A DNA stretch of 64,000 bases, from the NCBI GenBank assembly GCA_900155695.1, contig FUHL01000001.1, positions 248,001 through 312,000 on the forward strand, written 5' to 3'. Below, piece after piece: positions 36,704 through 47,483 of this stretch. A program made the position numbers and the translations under genes. Numbering within the stretch: the first letter of the stretch is position 1; every line of letters starts with the position of its first letter. The notes under the pieces are model-generated. The model did no database searches, was not told the origin of the DNA, and saw only the letters and a list, made by a program, of their open reading frames with translations. The stretch is from Serratia symbiotica. Lineage in GTDB: Bacteria; Pseudomonadota; Gammaproteobacteria; Enterobacterales; Enterobacteriaceae.

Positions 36704-38431
36704 ATGATTTCAGGAATTTTAGTATCACCGGGTATTGCTTTTGGTAAAGCTCTGCTATTAACAGAAGATAAAATTTTTATAAATCAAAAAAAAATATCTA
36801 CAGATCGTGTGGAGCAGGAAATCTTCCATTTTCTATCTAGCCGTGCCCAAGCCTCTAAACAATTGGAAGTGATCAAGACTAAAGCAGGCGAAACATTTGG
36901 CGAGGAAAAAGAAGCAATATTTGAAGGGCATATCATGTTACTGGAAGATGAAGAACTTGAGAAGGAAATTATAGCCCTCATTAAAGATGAATATTATACT
37001 GCCGATGCAGCAGTTTCTGCTGTGATAGAAGATCAAACGCATGCATTAGAAGAATTAGACGACGACTATCTCAAAGAACGTGCGGCAGATGTGAGAGATA
37101 TTGGTAATCGTTTGCTACGTAATATCCTTGGGATGCCTATTGTTGATTTGAGTACTATTCAAGATGAAATAATCTTAGTGGCCACTGATTTAACTCCATC
37201 TGAAACTGCACAATTAAATCTAAATAAAGTATTGGGTTTTATAACTGATCTAGGAAGCCGTACTTCACACACTTCAATTATGGCACGTTCGTTAGAGCTA
37301 CCAGCTATTGTAGGTGCTATCAATGTAACGAAACAGGTAAAAACAGGCGATTACCTTATTTTAGATGCAATTAATAATAAGGTTCACGTTAATCCTACTC
37401 CTGCATTAATCATGCAGTTAAAAACTGCTCAGAATCAGTACGTAAGTGAGAAAAACGATCTAGATAAGCTAAAAAGTTTACCAGCAATTACCTTAGATGG
37501 CCATAAGGTTGAAATATGCGCCAATATAGGTACCGTACGTGATATTGCGAGCGCCAAGCATAATGGAGCTGAAGGAATAGGCTTATATCGTACTGAATTT
37601 CTCTTTATGAATCGCGATATGCTACCTACTGAAGACGAGCAATTTCACGCTTATAAAGCTGTTGCAAAAGCAATGGATTTGCAGGCAGTGATTATTAGGA
37701 CCATGGATATAGGTGGTGATAAAAATTTGCCGTATATGAATCTTCCGAAAGAAGAGAATCCATTTCTTGGATGGCGCGCTATCCGTATTGCTATGGATCG
37801 TAGAGAGATATTACATGCCCAGCTACGAGCTATCCTACGTGCTTCAGCGTTTGGTACATTACGTATTATGTTTCCAATGATTATTTCGGTAGAAGAAATA
37901 CGCGATTTAAAATGCGAAATTGATAAGTTAAAAGAACAATTACGTGCAGAAGCCAGAGAATTCAATGAAAACATTGAAGTGGGTATCATGGTAGAAACGC
38001 CTGCTGCAGTAGCCATTGCGCATCATTTAGCAAAAGAAGTCGATTTTTTTAGTATTGGCACAAATGATCTTACCCAATATACTTTGGCTGTTGATCGAGG
38101 AAATGAAATGATTTCTCATCTTTATAATTCATTATCTCCATCAGTGCTTCGCTTAATTAAACAAGTTATTGATGCCTCACATGCAGAAGGTAAATGGAGC
38201 GGCATGTGTGGGGAATTAGCTGGAGATGAAAGAGCTACACTATTATTATTAGGAATGGGGCTAGATGAGTTTAGTATGAGTGCACTCTCAATTCCTCGCA
38301 TTAAAAAAATTATTCGGAATACTAACTTTATAGAAGTTCAAGCCCTAGCAGCAAAAGTCTTAGAACAGGCCACCACTCAAGAATTAATACATTGCGTGAA
38401 TAAATTCATAGAAGCAAAAAAACTTTTCTAA
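36704..38431 (+). CDS. ptsI: PTS Enzyme I (phosphoenolpyruvate-protein phosphotransferase)
   Basis: 575 residues, the E. coli length. Enzyme I takes phosphate from PEP and loads HPr, the common first step of PTS sugar uptake. The phospho-His is in [18 protein letters not shown]; the PEP-binding barrel shows [37 protein letters not shown] and [18 protein letters not shown]; the active-site cysteine is in [10 protein letters not shown]. The frame is intact, with neighbours in E. coli order. Confidence 0.98.
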   Translation: MISGILVSPGIAFGKALLLTEDKIFINQKKISTDRVEQEIFHFLSSRAQASKQLEVIKTKAGETFGEEKEAIFEGHIMLLEDEELEKEIIALIKDEYYTADAAVSAVIEDQTHALEELDDDYLKERAADVRDIGNRLLRNILGMPIVDLSTIQDEIILVATDLTPSETAQLNLNKVLGFITDLGSRTSHTSIMARSLELPAIVGAINVTKQVKTGDYLILDAINNKVHVNPTPALIMQLKTAQNQYVSEKNDLDKLKSLPAITLDGHKVEICANIGTVRDIASAKHNGAEGIGLYRTEFLFMNRDMLPTEDEQFHAYKAVAKAMDLQAVIIRTMDIGGDKNLPYMNLPKEENPFLGWRAIRIAMDRREILHAQLRAILRASAFGTLRIMFPMIISVEEIRDLKCEIDKLKEQLRAEAREFNENIEVGIMVETPAAVAIAHHLAKEVDFFSIGTNDLTQYTLAVDRGNEMISHLYNSLSPSVLRLIKQVIDASHAEGKWSGMCGELAGDERATLLLLGMGLDEFSMSALSIPRIKKIIRNTNFIEVQALAAKVLEQATTQELIHCVNKFIEAKKLF

Positions 38432-38488
38432 ACTTCTAAGGTAGAGGAATCTAGGAACGCAACCCAATGTAATGATGAGGAGAAGATT

Positions 38489-38998
38489 ATGGGGTTGTTT
38501 GATGATCTGAAATTACTTATTTTTAATCATAAAAAAAACGTGAATATTATTGAAATATTCGCCCCCCTTTCTGGTGAAATCGTCAATATTGAGGATGTTC
38601 CAGATGTCGTATTTTCTGAAAAGATTGTTGGAGATGGCATTGCCATTCAATCTTCCGGCAATAAAATGGTAGCTCCTATTAACGGTACTATAGGAAAAAT
38701 TTTTGAAACAAACCATGCTTTTTCTATTGCATCAGATAACGGCATTGAGCTTTTTGTGCATTTTGGAATCGATACGGTAGAGTTAAAAGGAGAAGGATTT
38801 AAGCGCGTTGCTAAAGAAGGGCAGTACGTTAAACAAGGTGATATTATCATTGAGTTTAACTTGCCTATGTTGAAAGAAAAAGCTAAGTCAATTTTAACTC
38901 CTGTGGTGATCTCTAATATGGATGAGATACAGGAGATAATTAAACTTTCTGGTAATGTTATTGCTGGTGTAACCCCAATTATTCGTATTATAAAATGA
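38489..38998 (+). CDS. crr: PTS glucose-specific EIIA component (Crr)
   Basis: 169 residues, the E. coli length. Cytoplasmic EIIA-Glc accepts phosphate from HPr and passes it to a glucose-type EIIBC. The catalytic histidines are in FETNHAFSI and [18 protein letters not shown] 38489 is preceded by GAGGAGAAG. In free-living relatives EIIA-Glc also signals through adenylate cyclase and inducer exclusion; whether any of this survives cannot be seen. The EIIBC partner is not in this window. Confidence 0.98.
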   Translation: MGLFDDLKLLIFNHKKNVNIIEIFAPLSGEIVNIEDVPDVVFSEKIVGDGIAIQSSGNKMVAPINGTIGKIFETNHAFSIASDNGIELFVHFGIDTVELKGEGFKRVAKEGQYVKQGDIIIEFNLPMLKEKAKSILTPVVISNMDEIQEIIKLSGNVIAGVTPIIRIIK

Positions 38999-39831
38999 CA
39001 TAAATTAGTATTAAATAATAATGTAGTATCATTAATACTATTTTGCATCACACCGTTATTAAAAATAAAGTGATTTTACGAATTAATACAATATATATAA
39101 TATTGTTATCGACATTGACTATCATTAATGCCTCTCCTCTTCTACAACGAATAGTAAAAGAGACGCGCCTGCAAATGACGTTAATTATCGTGTCGCTTAA
39201 TCGGCTATTGCGATCATTTTATTACATAAAATAAACTGAATAAACATGATCTAAATGGCCGATTTTTCGCAGAGTATATTGATACTATTACTTCTTTATT
39301 GCTAATTGCTAATTTAGCTTATAAAATTTATATATCTTAAATTGTATAGTTACATTAAACGCTAATAATGGTATTTATTGCTTACATACTATAAAGCGTA
39401 TTATTTTAGCTAGTTTTATGACATAGTTATACATATAAAATAATCCATAAATTTATACATTATGTTTCATTGTCATGCTAATTGTTATAGCTTTCGTGAT
39501 GCTTTATTCTTTTATTAAAACTGATGTGCATAGAAGATCAAAGATCGAATCGTTATATCCTATAGCAATATTCTCGAGAATCATCAATGGCGTTATTAGA
39601 TATCTGTATATCATGCATACAACAATTAATAGAAAACTTACATTGACTTTATAATATTTCTCTCCTTTTGAAATTTATTTCAACTAAATGATTAGCAGCA
39701 AAAAAAATAATATTTTACTAAAGTTGAGAAATGATCACTGGATTATTCTATCTATACTCATCATCTTGACAATGATGCTCATTATTAAATTTTGATTATA
39801 TCTAATAACATCTCTTATATAGACTGATAGA
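38999..39831. other. Gap at the expected pdxK-cysM position
   Basis: In E. coli pdxK and cysM lie between crr and cysA. Neither could be recognised. A 63-codon plus-strand frame at 39043-39234 has no recognisable family and is treated as chance, although 39120-39230 is less AT-rich than its surroundings and could be a gene remnant. Confidence 0.6.
39006..39044 (+). terminator. Terminator of ptsH-ptsI-crr
   Basis: Nine-bp stem TAGTATTAA / TTAATACTA with a 17-nt loop followed by TTTTG, directly after the crr stop. Confidence 0.6.
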
Positions 39832-40908
39832 TCAACATGATGGGTAAAGCAATTGATCTCCTGCATATAATCTTGGATTGAGGCTCCCAATGTAATAATG
39901 GCCACCACGTACTGGTATTAAAGTATCATTTGCCACTAAGACTACGTTAAGCAAGCCATTATACCAATCAATCGGTTGCACGGTTAACTGCCAGACATGC
40001 CCTCGCAAACTAGCTTCAAGAAGCTGTACTGGCAATGGACAACGTTCAGTACTTTTATTCGATATTTCGATTTCCCATGGCCGTAGAAATAGATCAACAC
40101 CACCTTGATATATAGTATTGAATAATAAGGGCCAATGGTATGTACCAACCAATAACTTAGAATCTCGAATTTCACCTTTAAAGCAGTTTGCTTCACCAAT
40201 AAACTCTAATACGAAACGATTAGCTGGTTCTCGCATAACTTGCTCTGGAGAACCAACTTGTTCTATGTTGCCTTGACTCATCACTACTATACGATCAGCT
40301 ACTTCCATAGCTTCTTCTTGATCATGGGTAACAAATACACTGGTGAACTTTAACTCTTCATGCAACTGACGTAACCAACGGCGCAGTTCTTTTCTAACTT
40401 GTGCATCTAAAGCACCGAAAGGTTCGTCTAGTAGTAGTATCTGTGGCTCCACTGCTAAAGAACGTGCTAGCGCTACACGTTGCTTCTGTCCACCAGATAG
40501 TTGAGATGGATATCGATTCGATAAATGCTTCAATTGAACCATCTCTAGCAATTGATTGACTTTTTTTTTCATCAATTCCGTATTATATCTTTTAGAACGT
40601 GGCAGGATCTTAAGTCCAAAGGCGATATTATCAAATACCGTCATATGGCGAAATAAAGCGTAGTGTTGGAATACAAACCCTACACGTCGATCGCGTGCAT
40701 GCATATAGCTAATGTCAACACCATGAAATCTTAAGTGCCCGTTACTTTGGCTTTCTAGCCCAGCAATAATACGAAGTAATGTCGTTTTGCCAGAACCTGA
40801 TGGTCCGAGTAACGCTACCATTTCACCAGAAAGAATATTAATCGATATATTATTTAAGACCTTTGTCCGTCCAAAAGATTTATTAATATTATTAATCTCA
40901 ATGCCCAT
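39832..40908 (-). CDS. cysA: Sulfate/thiosulfate import ATP-binding protein CysA
   Basis: 358 residues (E. coli 365). ATPase of the CysPTWA ABC importer. Walker [14 protein letters not shown]-loop [17 protein letters not shown], signature [16 protein letters not shown], Walker [13 protein letters not shown] and H-loop [17 protein letters not shown] are intact. The C-terminal regulatory domain (FLRPWEIEI onward) is present. It overlaps the end of cysW by 11 bp and is the last gene of the operon. Confidence 0.98.
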   Translation of the reverse strand: MGIEINNINKSFGRTKVLNNISINILSGEMVALLGPSGSGKTTLLRIIAGLESQSNGHLRFHGVDISYMHARDRRVGFVFQHYALFRHMTVFDNIAFGLKILPRSKRYNTELMKKKVNQLLEMVQLKHLSNRYPSQLSGGQKQRVALARSLAVEPQILLLDEPFGALDAQVRKELRRWLRQLHEELKFTSVFVTHDQEEAMEVADRIVVMSQGNIEQVGSPEQVMREPANRFVLEFIGEANCFKGEIRDSKLLVGTYHWPLLFNTIYQGGVDLFLRPWEIEISNKSTERCPLPVQLLEASLRGHVWQLTVQPIDWYNGLLNVVLVANDTLIPVRGGHYYIGSLNPRLYAGDQLLYPSC

Positions 40909-41773
40909 AATTTATTCCCCTTGTAAATGGTGCATTTTGACGTTTTAAACTCCATTGCAAAGCACTTTTCAAAAATAGGGTTACTATGGCCATTAGACTT
41001 AGTAATGCAGCAGCAGTAAAAGCTCCTACGGTATTATAATCCTGTTGTAGTAACTCAATTTGCAGAGGTAATGTATATGTTTCAGTACGAATAGAACCAG
41101 ATACTACTGAGACTGCACCAAACTCACCGATAGCACGAGCATTGGTTAAAACTGCACCATATAGCAGAGCAAATCGAATGTTAGGTAGTGTGACATACCG
41201 GAACATTTTCCAACCAGATGCACCTAGTATTATGGCAGCTTCGTCTTCTTGGCTACCCTGACTAAGCATCATAGGTACAAGTTCACGTACTACAAATGGA
41301 CAGGTAACGAAGAGTGTAACCAATACCATCCCCGGCCAAGAGAATAGGATTTGTATGCTATGCGCATTTAGCCAACTGCCAATGATATTGTTACTACCAT
41401 ACAATAGCAGATAAATTAATCCTGCTACTACTGGCGATACTGCTAATGGGATGTCAATAAGAGTCAATAATAATTGACGTCCTATAAAGGTAAACCGTGT
41501 TACCAACCACGCTAGCAATGTTCCAAAAATTAGGTTACATGGTACAGTAATGCATGCAATCACGACCGTTAACCAAATGGCGTGCAACATATCTGGATCT
41601 TGAAGGTTATTCCATAGCACTTTAATACCTTTAGAAAAAGCTTCAGTAAAAATTAATGCCATCGGAACTACTAGTAGTAATATAGAGAACACCATACCGA
41701 TGGTAATCAATGACCATTTACCCCAGTTAATACCGCGACGATCTATATAATTTACAACTGAAATATTAGCCAC
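40898..41773 (-). CDS. cysW: Sulfate/thiosulfate permease CysW
   Basis: 291 residues, exactly the E. coli length, if translation starts at GTG 41773 ([20 protein letters not shown]). A GGGGG lies 8 bp upstream of that GTG. An ATG at 41800 would lengthen the protein by nine residues and lacks this spacing. It is a multi-pass inner-membrane component with the EAA loop [25 protein letters not shown] that docks on CysA. It overlaps cysT upstream by 8 bp and cysA downstream. Confidence 0.95.
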   Translation of the reverse strand: MANISVVNYIDRRGINWGKWSLITIGMVFSILLLVVPMALIFTEAFSKGIKVLWNNLQDPDMLHAIWLTVVIACITVPCNLIFGTLLAWLVTRFTFIGRQLLLTLIDIPLAVSPVVAGLIYLLLYGSNNIIGSWLNAHSIQILFSWPGMVLVTLFVTCPFVVRELVPMMLSQGSQEDEAAIILGASGWKMFRYVTLPNIRFALLYGAVLTNARAIGEFGAVSVVSGSIRTETYTLPLQIELLQQDYNTVGAFTAAALLSLMAIVTLFLKSALQWSLKRQNAPFTRGINYGH

Positions 41774-42608
41774 CAGTGCTGCCCCCAATACGTCGCCCAA
41801 AACGGCTTTGTAAAACGTTTATACTAAAAAACAATAATAGAGATATTATTAATATCACTGATGCAATAGCACTAGCAGCTGGATAGTCAAATTCTTGTAG
41901 TCGCACAAAAATCATAAGTGAAGCTACTTCCGTTTTCCATGGAATATTACCTGAAATAAAAATAACGGCACCAAACTCACCTAGGCTGCGTGTGAAAGAG
42001 ATAGCGCTACCTGCTAGCAATGCGGGTGCCATTTCCGGAAGTACTACATGGCGTAAACTCTGCCAACGCGTAGCTCCTAAAGTTTCAGCTGCTTCCTCAT
42101 ATTCCGCTCCAAGTTCCTCAAGTACAGGTTGCACCGTACGGACTACAAATGGAAAACTAGTAAATATCATAGCTACTATAAGTCCTAACCAAGTAAAACT
42201 GACATGAATATCCAAAGGCGCAAGCCATCGACCATACCAGCCAGAGGCTGAAAATAAACTTGCTAACGTTAATCCAGCCACTGCCGTTGGCAACGCAAAT
42301 GGCAAATCTATCAAACTATCTAGTAGTAGACGGCCAGGAAAACGATATCGAGTCAGTATCCAAGCCATAAGCATGCCAAACAGTGCATTAAACAAGCTAG
42401 CAATACCTGCCGTTAGCAACGTGACCTTATACGCTGCTACTACCTGAGGATTAGAAATTACAGCCCAATATTGAGTTATGCTCATCTTTTCTAACTGCAT
42501 TACCAGTGCACTAAGTGGTAGTAAAAGGATTAAGCAGATATAAAATAGACTACTTCCTAAGCTGATATTAAATCCAGGCAGCACTGATTTCCCGGGGTAA
42601 AATAACAT
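41766..42608 (-). CDS. cysT: Sulfate/thiosulfate permease CysT (CysU)
   Basis: 280 residues (E. coli 277). The second membrane subunit of the importer, with about six hydrophobic segments and the EAA loop AEYEEAAETLGATRWQSLRHV. The ATG at 42608 directly abuts the cysP stop (TAAATG), which favours coupled translation. CysT and CysW form the heterodimeric pore through which sulfate or thiosulfate passes from the CysP-bound state. Confidence 0.97.
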   Translation of the reverse strand: MLFYPGKSVLPGFNISLGSSLFYICLILLLPLSALVMQLEKMSITQYWAVISNPQVVAAYKVTLLTAGIASLFNALFGMLMAWILTRYRFPGRLLLDSLIDLPFALPTAVAGLTLASLFSASGWYGRWLAPLDIHVSFTWLGLIVAMIFTSFPFVVRTVQPVLEELGAEYEEAAETLGATRWQSLRHVVLPEMAPALLAGSAISFTRSLGEFGAVIFISGNIPWKTEVASLMIFVRLQEFDYPAASAIASVILIISLLLFFSINVLQSRFGRRIGGSTGG

Positions 42609-43631
42609 TTACTTATGTCCTGAAGTTAATAACTGATCCAATTCCCCGCCGGTAGAAAAATGTGTTTGCATGACTTGAGGCCAGCTTCCAAATTTATCTT
42701 CTACTCTGAATAACCGAGTATCCGGGAATTTCTCTTTTACTGCTGCCATTGCAGTTGGATTATAGACACGATAATAAAAGCGCGTGATTACCTTTTGAGC
42801 TAATGGGGTATATAGATAATTCAGATAATCTTTTGCGACCTGCGCACTGCCATTTCTCTCAACATTTTTATCTACCCAAGTGACAGGAAATTCAGCAAGT
42901 ATATCTACGGGTGGTACTATTACTTCATACTGATCTTTGTCATACTGGTGACGAATGTTGTTTACTTCTGATTCAAAACTAATCAATACATCACCTAAGC
43001 CACGCTCAACAAAAGTTGTGGTTGCACCCCGACCACCAGTATCGAAGACTACTACATTTCTTAATAATCTGGTCATAAAGGAACGGATATTGATCTTATT
43101 TTTACCATTATATTGACTAGCGGCTCCCCAAGCTGCTAGATAGGTATACCTGCCATTACCAGAAGTTTTTGGATTGGGGAATACTAACTTTACATCGTCT
43201 CGCACTAGATCATGCCAATTATGTATGTTTTTTGGGTTGCCTTTGCGTACTAAAAAAGCCATTGTAGAATAGAATGGTGAACTATTATTAGGCAAACGCG
43301 ATTGCCAACTATCTGGGATAAGATGACCTCTATCATGTAAGATTTGCATATCGGTTACCTGATTATAGGTTACTACATCTGCATGTAAACCTTGCAGGAT
43401 TGCCATAGCTTGTTTAGAAGAACCTGCATGAGACTGTTTGATTTTTAATTTTTCATGTAAATGCTTTTGATTCCATTGCTGTTCAAATCCGCTATTGAGA
43501 GCGGCGAATAACTCACGGGAAATGTCATAAGAGCTGTTCAGCAATTCTATTGCCGACGCAGCACTACTAGCTAATAGTACAACAGCTAGACATACATTCA
43601 GCCTAATCTTTTTTACCGTAGTTTGTTTCAT
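42609..43631 (-). CDS. cysP: Thiosulfate/sulfate-binding periplasmic protein CysP
   Basis: 340 residues (E. coli CysP 338). A signal peptide ([16 protein letters not shown]) precedes [15 protein letters not shown]. Ligand-loop motifs are [44 protein letters not shown] and [19 protein letters not shown]. It resembles CysP more than Sbp across these stretches. First gene of cysPTWA. In relatives CysB activates this operon; no CysB site could be identified in the AT-rich upstream sequence. Confidence 0.96.
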   Translation of the reverse strand: MKQTTVKKIRLNVCLAVVLLASSAASAIELLNSSYDISRELFAALNSGFEQQWNQKHLHEKLKIKQSHAGSSKQAMAILQGLHADVVTYNQVTDMQILHDRGHLIPDSWQSRLPNNSSPFYSTMAFLVRKGNPKNIHNWHDLVRDDVKLVFPNPKTSGNGRYTYLAAWGAASQYNGKNKINIRSFMTRLLRNVVVFDTGGRGATTTFVERGLGDVLISFESEVNNIRHQYDKDQYEVIVPPVDILAEFPVTWVDKNVERNGSAQVAKDYLNYLYTPLAQKVITRFYYRVYNPTAMAAVKEKFPDTRLFRVEDKFGSWPQVMQTHFSTGGELDQLLTSGHK

Positions 43632-45295
43632 TGTACACCTTAACTTGCTAAGCCAATTTAGCTGTTTTGCATTTTAATGAATAGATCAGTGTATTTATAA
43701 CTTGCCGAAGATCTGTAACTCTTTTATATACCGTTTAGTGATTTGAAATCATAAAATGCTATAAAGAAAATAAGATTTAACTTTTAAGGAGATAATCTTG
43801 TGTCAATAATCCATTAAATGATATTCTCGTTACATTTGAATACATCTATATTTTGTAAAATACATGATTTTTATCATTATTTTATTCTTCTTTTGAATTA
43901 AGATTTATAGCGAGGTTATTTAGCTCTATTGATTTAACATGGTAACTTATTTCTTCTGATATCTTAGTTTTTTGCATTTCGTAGATACTTTATATATCTT
44001 ATATATTAACTATTTTCTATAAATATATAGCATATAATTTTAGGTATAGCTCTAAAGAGAATGTGAATTCTTCTTCGATTCTATTCACTGTACTTAAATC
44101 TATTAAGGCTATTAATAGTATCTGATGCTTCAGTTCAAAATTACTGCCTAGAAAATTTTAAGGAAAATGTATTTTCGAGAAATTTATAAATACATTCCGG
44201 TATTACCTAAAATAATATTATGTTATTCATTCATCAGAAAATACATAATTTCCAGTAAATTACCAGTATTTACTATAGACTGATATAGATTGAGATGATG
44301 GAATATATAAAATTTTTAATTTTCCATTAAATAATGTTAAGTAAACTAACAAAATGTTAAGAGATATTTAAAGTTCAATTTTTTATAGTTTCATTATAAT
44401 ACTTAAGCATTACTACCTTAGCATATAAAAGACAAATGAAAATTTTTGATCGATATTCTAATTACTAATTATAATTATGAGTATTTTGTATTCAATGCAT
44501 TAAGCATTTAAAAAATAATCACATTTTGTATTTAAGATTTTTTAAATTATTTTATTAAATTTTAAGCTTACTCAAGATATGATAAAATAATAATAAACAT
44601 TAAATATTTCAAAAGTAAGAATACTAAATAAGTGTACGGAAAAAGGAATGTAATATTTACCTATGTTTTATAGATAAAGAATTTTAAGGCAATCATATGC
44701 ATTATATGCATATGATAATTTAGATTTGAAGATTGTATTGTCTAAAGCGTATAGATATGATCAATAAATATTATTCCGTATTATCTGTGGCATCACCTGT
44801 AACAATATTACATTAGGTTGTACTTGAGTACATGCATTAATATTTTTTTATGCCTTCAACATATAAATACAAAACATTTCTATATGATGTAACTATATAT
44901 GTAACATTATAATTTAAATATCAATAATAAAATCTTATTATATGAATTAATGAGATTTTATTTATAAATTTTATATTAACATTATTACATTGCTATCTTT
45001 TTATATCTTATGCCTATATTAATAAAAATAGAAGTTACATTCAACTAACTAGTGTAAAATACGAATATAAGCATATTTATTTTGTATCGATAAATGAATC
45101 AATAAATGAACGTGAATATTATAACACATGTTTAATTTTAAAAATGTAACTGTTATTTTACTATTTTTATTTGTATTGCATTATCTATCAAGATAGCGAA
45201 TTAATTTAAATATACAGATAATGCTATTCTAATAAATAAAAATTTCTTATATATTATTTTTTATATATTAAAATTAAGTTTATCTCTTCTTAATT
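43632..45295. other. 1.7-kb gene desert between cysP and ssrA
   Basis: No coding signal. An 11-bp perfect palindrome with a 3-nt centre lies at 44692-44716. Confidence 0.7.
44692..44716. repeat. 11-bp perfect palindrome
   Basis: ATCATATGCAT - tat - ATGCATATGAT in non-coding AT-rich DNA. Confidence 0.6.
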
Positions 45296-45655
45296 TGGTG
45301 GAGCTGGGGGGATTTGAACCCCCGTCCGCAATTGCTCAACCATCGGCACTACATGCTTAGTCCAATTATATATTACTTGAAAGCCACGAATGGACGCGTT
45401 GCTTTCAAATTATCCTGGTTGAATTTAACGCTTCATCCCCAGGCAGGATATCCACGCGATCTCTTTTCATTTGACCTCTCTTGATCCCCGTCCTAAGAGC
45501 AGAGGCTAGGGAGAAAGGGCTCTCAGCAGATTATTAAGCTGCTAGTGCGTAGCGTTCGTCGTTTGCGACTATTTTTTACGGCTTTTTACGAGGCCCACCG
45601 TCCCTCGGCATGCTCCTAGGGTATTGCAGATTCCGTCGAATCCAGTATCAGCCCC
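45296..45655 (-). ncRNA. ssrA: Transfer-messenger RNA (tmRNA)
   Basis: 360 nt (E. coli 363), read from the minus strand as GGGGCTGATACTGGATTCGA at the 5' end to ...CCAGCTCCACCA at the 3' end, which form the tRNA-like domain. The resume codon and tag frame GCA AAC GAC GAA CGC TAC GCA CTA GCA GCT TAA (45534-45566) give ANDERYALAA, against ANDENYALAA in E. coli. The pseudoknot segments (for example CTCTTAGGACGGGGATC) are conserved. A possible -10 box TACTAT lies about 8 bp upstream. With SmpB it rescues stalled ribosomes and tags truncated proteins. smpB lies just upstream on the same strand, as in E. coli. Confidence 0.98.
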
Positions 45656-45703
45656 AAATCACGATAGTATCGTACCAGAAACGTATATAATTAAGCTAGA
45701 AAT

Positions 45704-46186
45704 TTAATAGTTAGTGTATTTCAGAATACGAGCTTTTGTCTTTTGCCATTCACGATCCTTAATTTTATCACGTTTATCATATGCTTTCTTGCCTTTAGCT
45801 ATACCAATTTTTAATTTACACCAGGCATTTTTCCAATACATAGATAGTGCGAGTATAGTATAGCCTTCTTGATTTACACGACACATAAGATATTTTAATT
45901 CATGCTTATTTAGTAGTAGTTTACGTGTGCGTATTGGATTGCAATCTACATACGATGTTACAGTAATGATCGGAGTAAATCTGGAACCAAATAGATAGGC
46001 TTCTCCATCATTAAATGTCACATAACTATTGCTAATATTTACTTTATTAGCACGCAGTGATTTCAATTCCCATCCTTGTAGTGATAGACCAGCCTCAAGC
46101 TCTTCTTCAATAAAATATTCAAAACATGCACGTTTATTTTTTGCAATAGTAGATAACTGGGATTGATGTATTTTTTTCTTTTTCAT
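45704..46186 (-). CDS. smpB: SsrA-binding protein SmpB
   Basis: 160 residues, the E. coli length. SmpB binds the tRNA-like domain of tmRNA and mimics the codon-anticodon stem in the ribosome. Family stretches include [35 protein letters not shown], the RKLLLNKHE loop, and the positively charged C-terminal tail [17 protein letters not shown]. It begins at the ATG for [12 protein letters not shown], 144 bp from the divergent ratA region. Confidence 0.97.
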   Translation of the reverse strand: MKKKKIHQSQLSTIAKNKRACFEYFIEEELEAGLSLQGWELKSLRANKVNISNSYVTFNDGEAYLFGSRFTPIITVTSYVDCNPIRTRKLLLNKHELKYLMCRVNQEGYTILALSMYWKNAWCKLKIGIAKGKKAYDKRDKIKDREWQKTKARILKYTNY

Positions 46187-46360
46187 AGTCCGTTTATTAT
46201 ACTAGATATTTTAGAGAAAAAGTGCTGAATCATTTCAGTGTTTGTATAACGTAATAATTTTGATTTATCGATTTGTATTGCTGATTTTTATTTTTAATTT
46301 TTATTTTAAATAAATAAATAGTATTATTTTATGCACCTTGTATATATGACAGGAAATTAT

Positions 46361-46807
46361 ATGCCTCAGATCCGTCGGTCTGCTTTAATGTCATTCAGTG
46401 CTTCGCAGATGTATCAATTAGTAAACGATATTGATGCTTACCAAAATTTTTTGCCGGGTTGTATCGGTAGTCGGGTGATTCAATCGTCTGATCATGAAAT
46501 GATCGCTGCAATGGATATTGAAAAAGCAGGCATTATTAAAACCATTACCACTCGTAATACGCTGTTAGATAACCAGAGCATTAATATGCAATTAGTTCAT
46601 GGTCCATTCCATAAACTAATGGGGGAATGGCATTTTATTCCAGTAAGTCATAAAGCTTGTCAAGTTGATCTAGAGCTTTATTTTGAGTTCACCAATACTA
46701 TAATTGAGATACTATTTTGCAATTATTTCAAAGAGTTAGCAGGTAATATGGTTCAAATTTTTCAGCAACAAGCACAAAAGGTTTACAGTGTCTTATATCC
46801 AAGTTGA
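46361..46807 (+). CDS. ratA: Ribosome association toxin RatA / coenzyme Q-binding START-like protein
   Basis: 148 residues from ATG 46361 ([20 protein letters not shown]) with AGGA 6 bp upstream; an upstream ATG at 46331 would add ten residues. It belongs to the START-like (COQ10) family. In E. coli RatA was described as interfering with 70S association, while homologues help deliver ubiquinone; which role applies here cannot be told. [15 protein letters not shown] and [12 protein letters not shown] are typical. The 3' end overlaps rnfH by 20 bp. Confidence 0.9.
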   Translation: MPQIRRSALMSFSASQMYQLVNDIDAYQNFLPGCIGSRVIQSSDHEMIAAMDIEKAGIIKTITTRNTLLDNQSINMQLVHGPFHKLMGEWHFIPVSHKACQVDLELYFEFTNTIIEILFCNYFKELAGNMVQIFQQQAQKVYSVLYPS

Positions 46808-47078
46808 AGTGGTTTATGCATTATCTACGCGTCAATATTTGCGTAAAGTCAGGCTACCTGAAGGCAGCAACGTTCAACAGGCTATTCAGGACTCTGGATT
46901 GTTAGGACTTTTTCAAGATATTGATTTAACAAGCAATCATTTAGGAATATACAGCAATCCAGTCAAGTTATGGCATTTATTAAATGATGGTGATCGTGTA
47001 GAAATTTATCGACCATTGATCGCTGATCCTAAAGCACTTTATCGTCAAAGAGTCGCAAGGAGAAAAATAAAGCGCTAG
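46788..47078 (+). CDS. rnfH: RnfH/UPF0125 family ubiquitin-fold protein
   Basis: 96 residues, the E. coli length, starting at GTG 46788 inside the end of ratA ([17 protein letters not shown]). Typical stretches are [22 protein letters not shown] near the C-terminus and [13 protein letters not shown] in the middle. The family has a ubiquitin-like beta-grasp fold; its function in E. coli is not settled despite the name linking it to Rnf. It pairs with ratA as a two-gene operon. Confidence 0.93.
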   Translation: MSYIQVEVVYALSTRQYLRKVRLPEGSNVQQAIQDSGLLGLFQDIDLTSNHLGIYSNPVKLWHLLNDGDRVEIYRPLIADPKALYRQRVARRKIKR

Positions 47079-47144
47079 GTGTACTTTATTTTCTTTTGGC
47101 TCAAACGCTTAGCTCATGCTATAAAAGTAATCATTTTAATTTAA

Positions 47145-47483
47145 TTATTTAATTATATTTGATTTATTATCAATATTCGTCAATATTCTAGCTTTATTGA
47201 AGGTCAATGTAAGCGTTTTTTGAGTAATATCTTTATAACCTTTTTGTTGTCTGAATATATAGACCAATGTTTGGGTTTTGAATGGGTCTTGTAATATTGG
47301 ATATCCCAATATATCAGTAACTTGTTTCTGAGTCATACCGTTTTTAATTTTTATTACATCTGTCGTTGTTAAGTAATTCCCTTGGTTAAGGTTGGGGTGA
47401 AAAACTACTTTCTTAAAAGTAGAACAACTAGAAGAAAGAATTACGATAACTACAGCAACCATAATTAATGTTTTATAGAACAT
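47145..47483 (-). CDS. bamE: Outer membrane assembly lipoprotein BamE (SmpA)
   Basis: 112 residues (E. coli 113). A lipoprotein signal (LIMVAVVIVILSSSC, lipobox SSSC) is followed by STFKKVVFHPNLNQGNYLT, GMTQKQVTDILGYP and YIFRQQKGYK. BamE is a small subunit of the BAM machine that folds outer-membrane beta-barrels such as the fimbrial usher found here. It converges on rnfH with a 66-bp gap. In E. coli recN precedes it; here that space is empty. Confidence 0.96.
   Translation of the reverse strand: MFYKTLIMVAVVIVILSSSCSTFKKVVFHPNLNQGNYLTTTDVIKIKNGMTQKQVTDILGYPILQDPFKTQTLVYIFRQQKGYKDITQKTLTLTFNKARILTNIDNKSNIIK

Noticed and set aside
39043-39234. 63-codon plus-strand open frame after crr
   Set aside because: Starts inside the crr terminator, has no ribosome binding site and matches no known family; it does not resemble cysM or pdxK.
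45296-45655. tRNA gene suggested by the ggatttgaaccccc block
   Set aside because: The block is the T-arm of the tRNA-like domain of tmRNA, not a separate tRNA.
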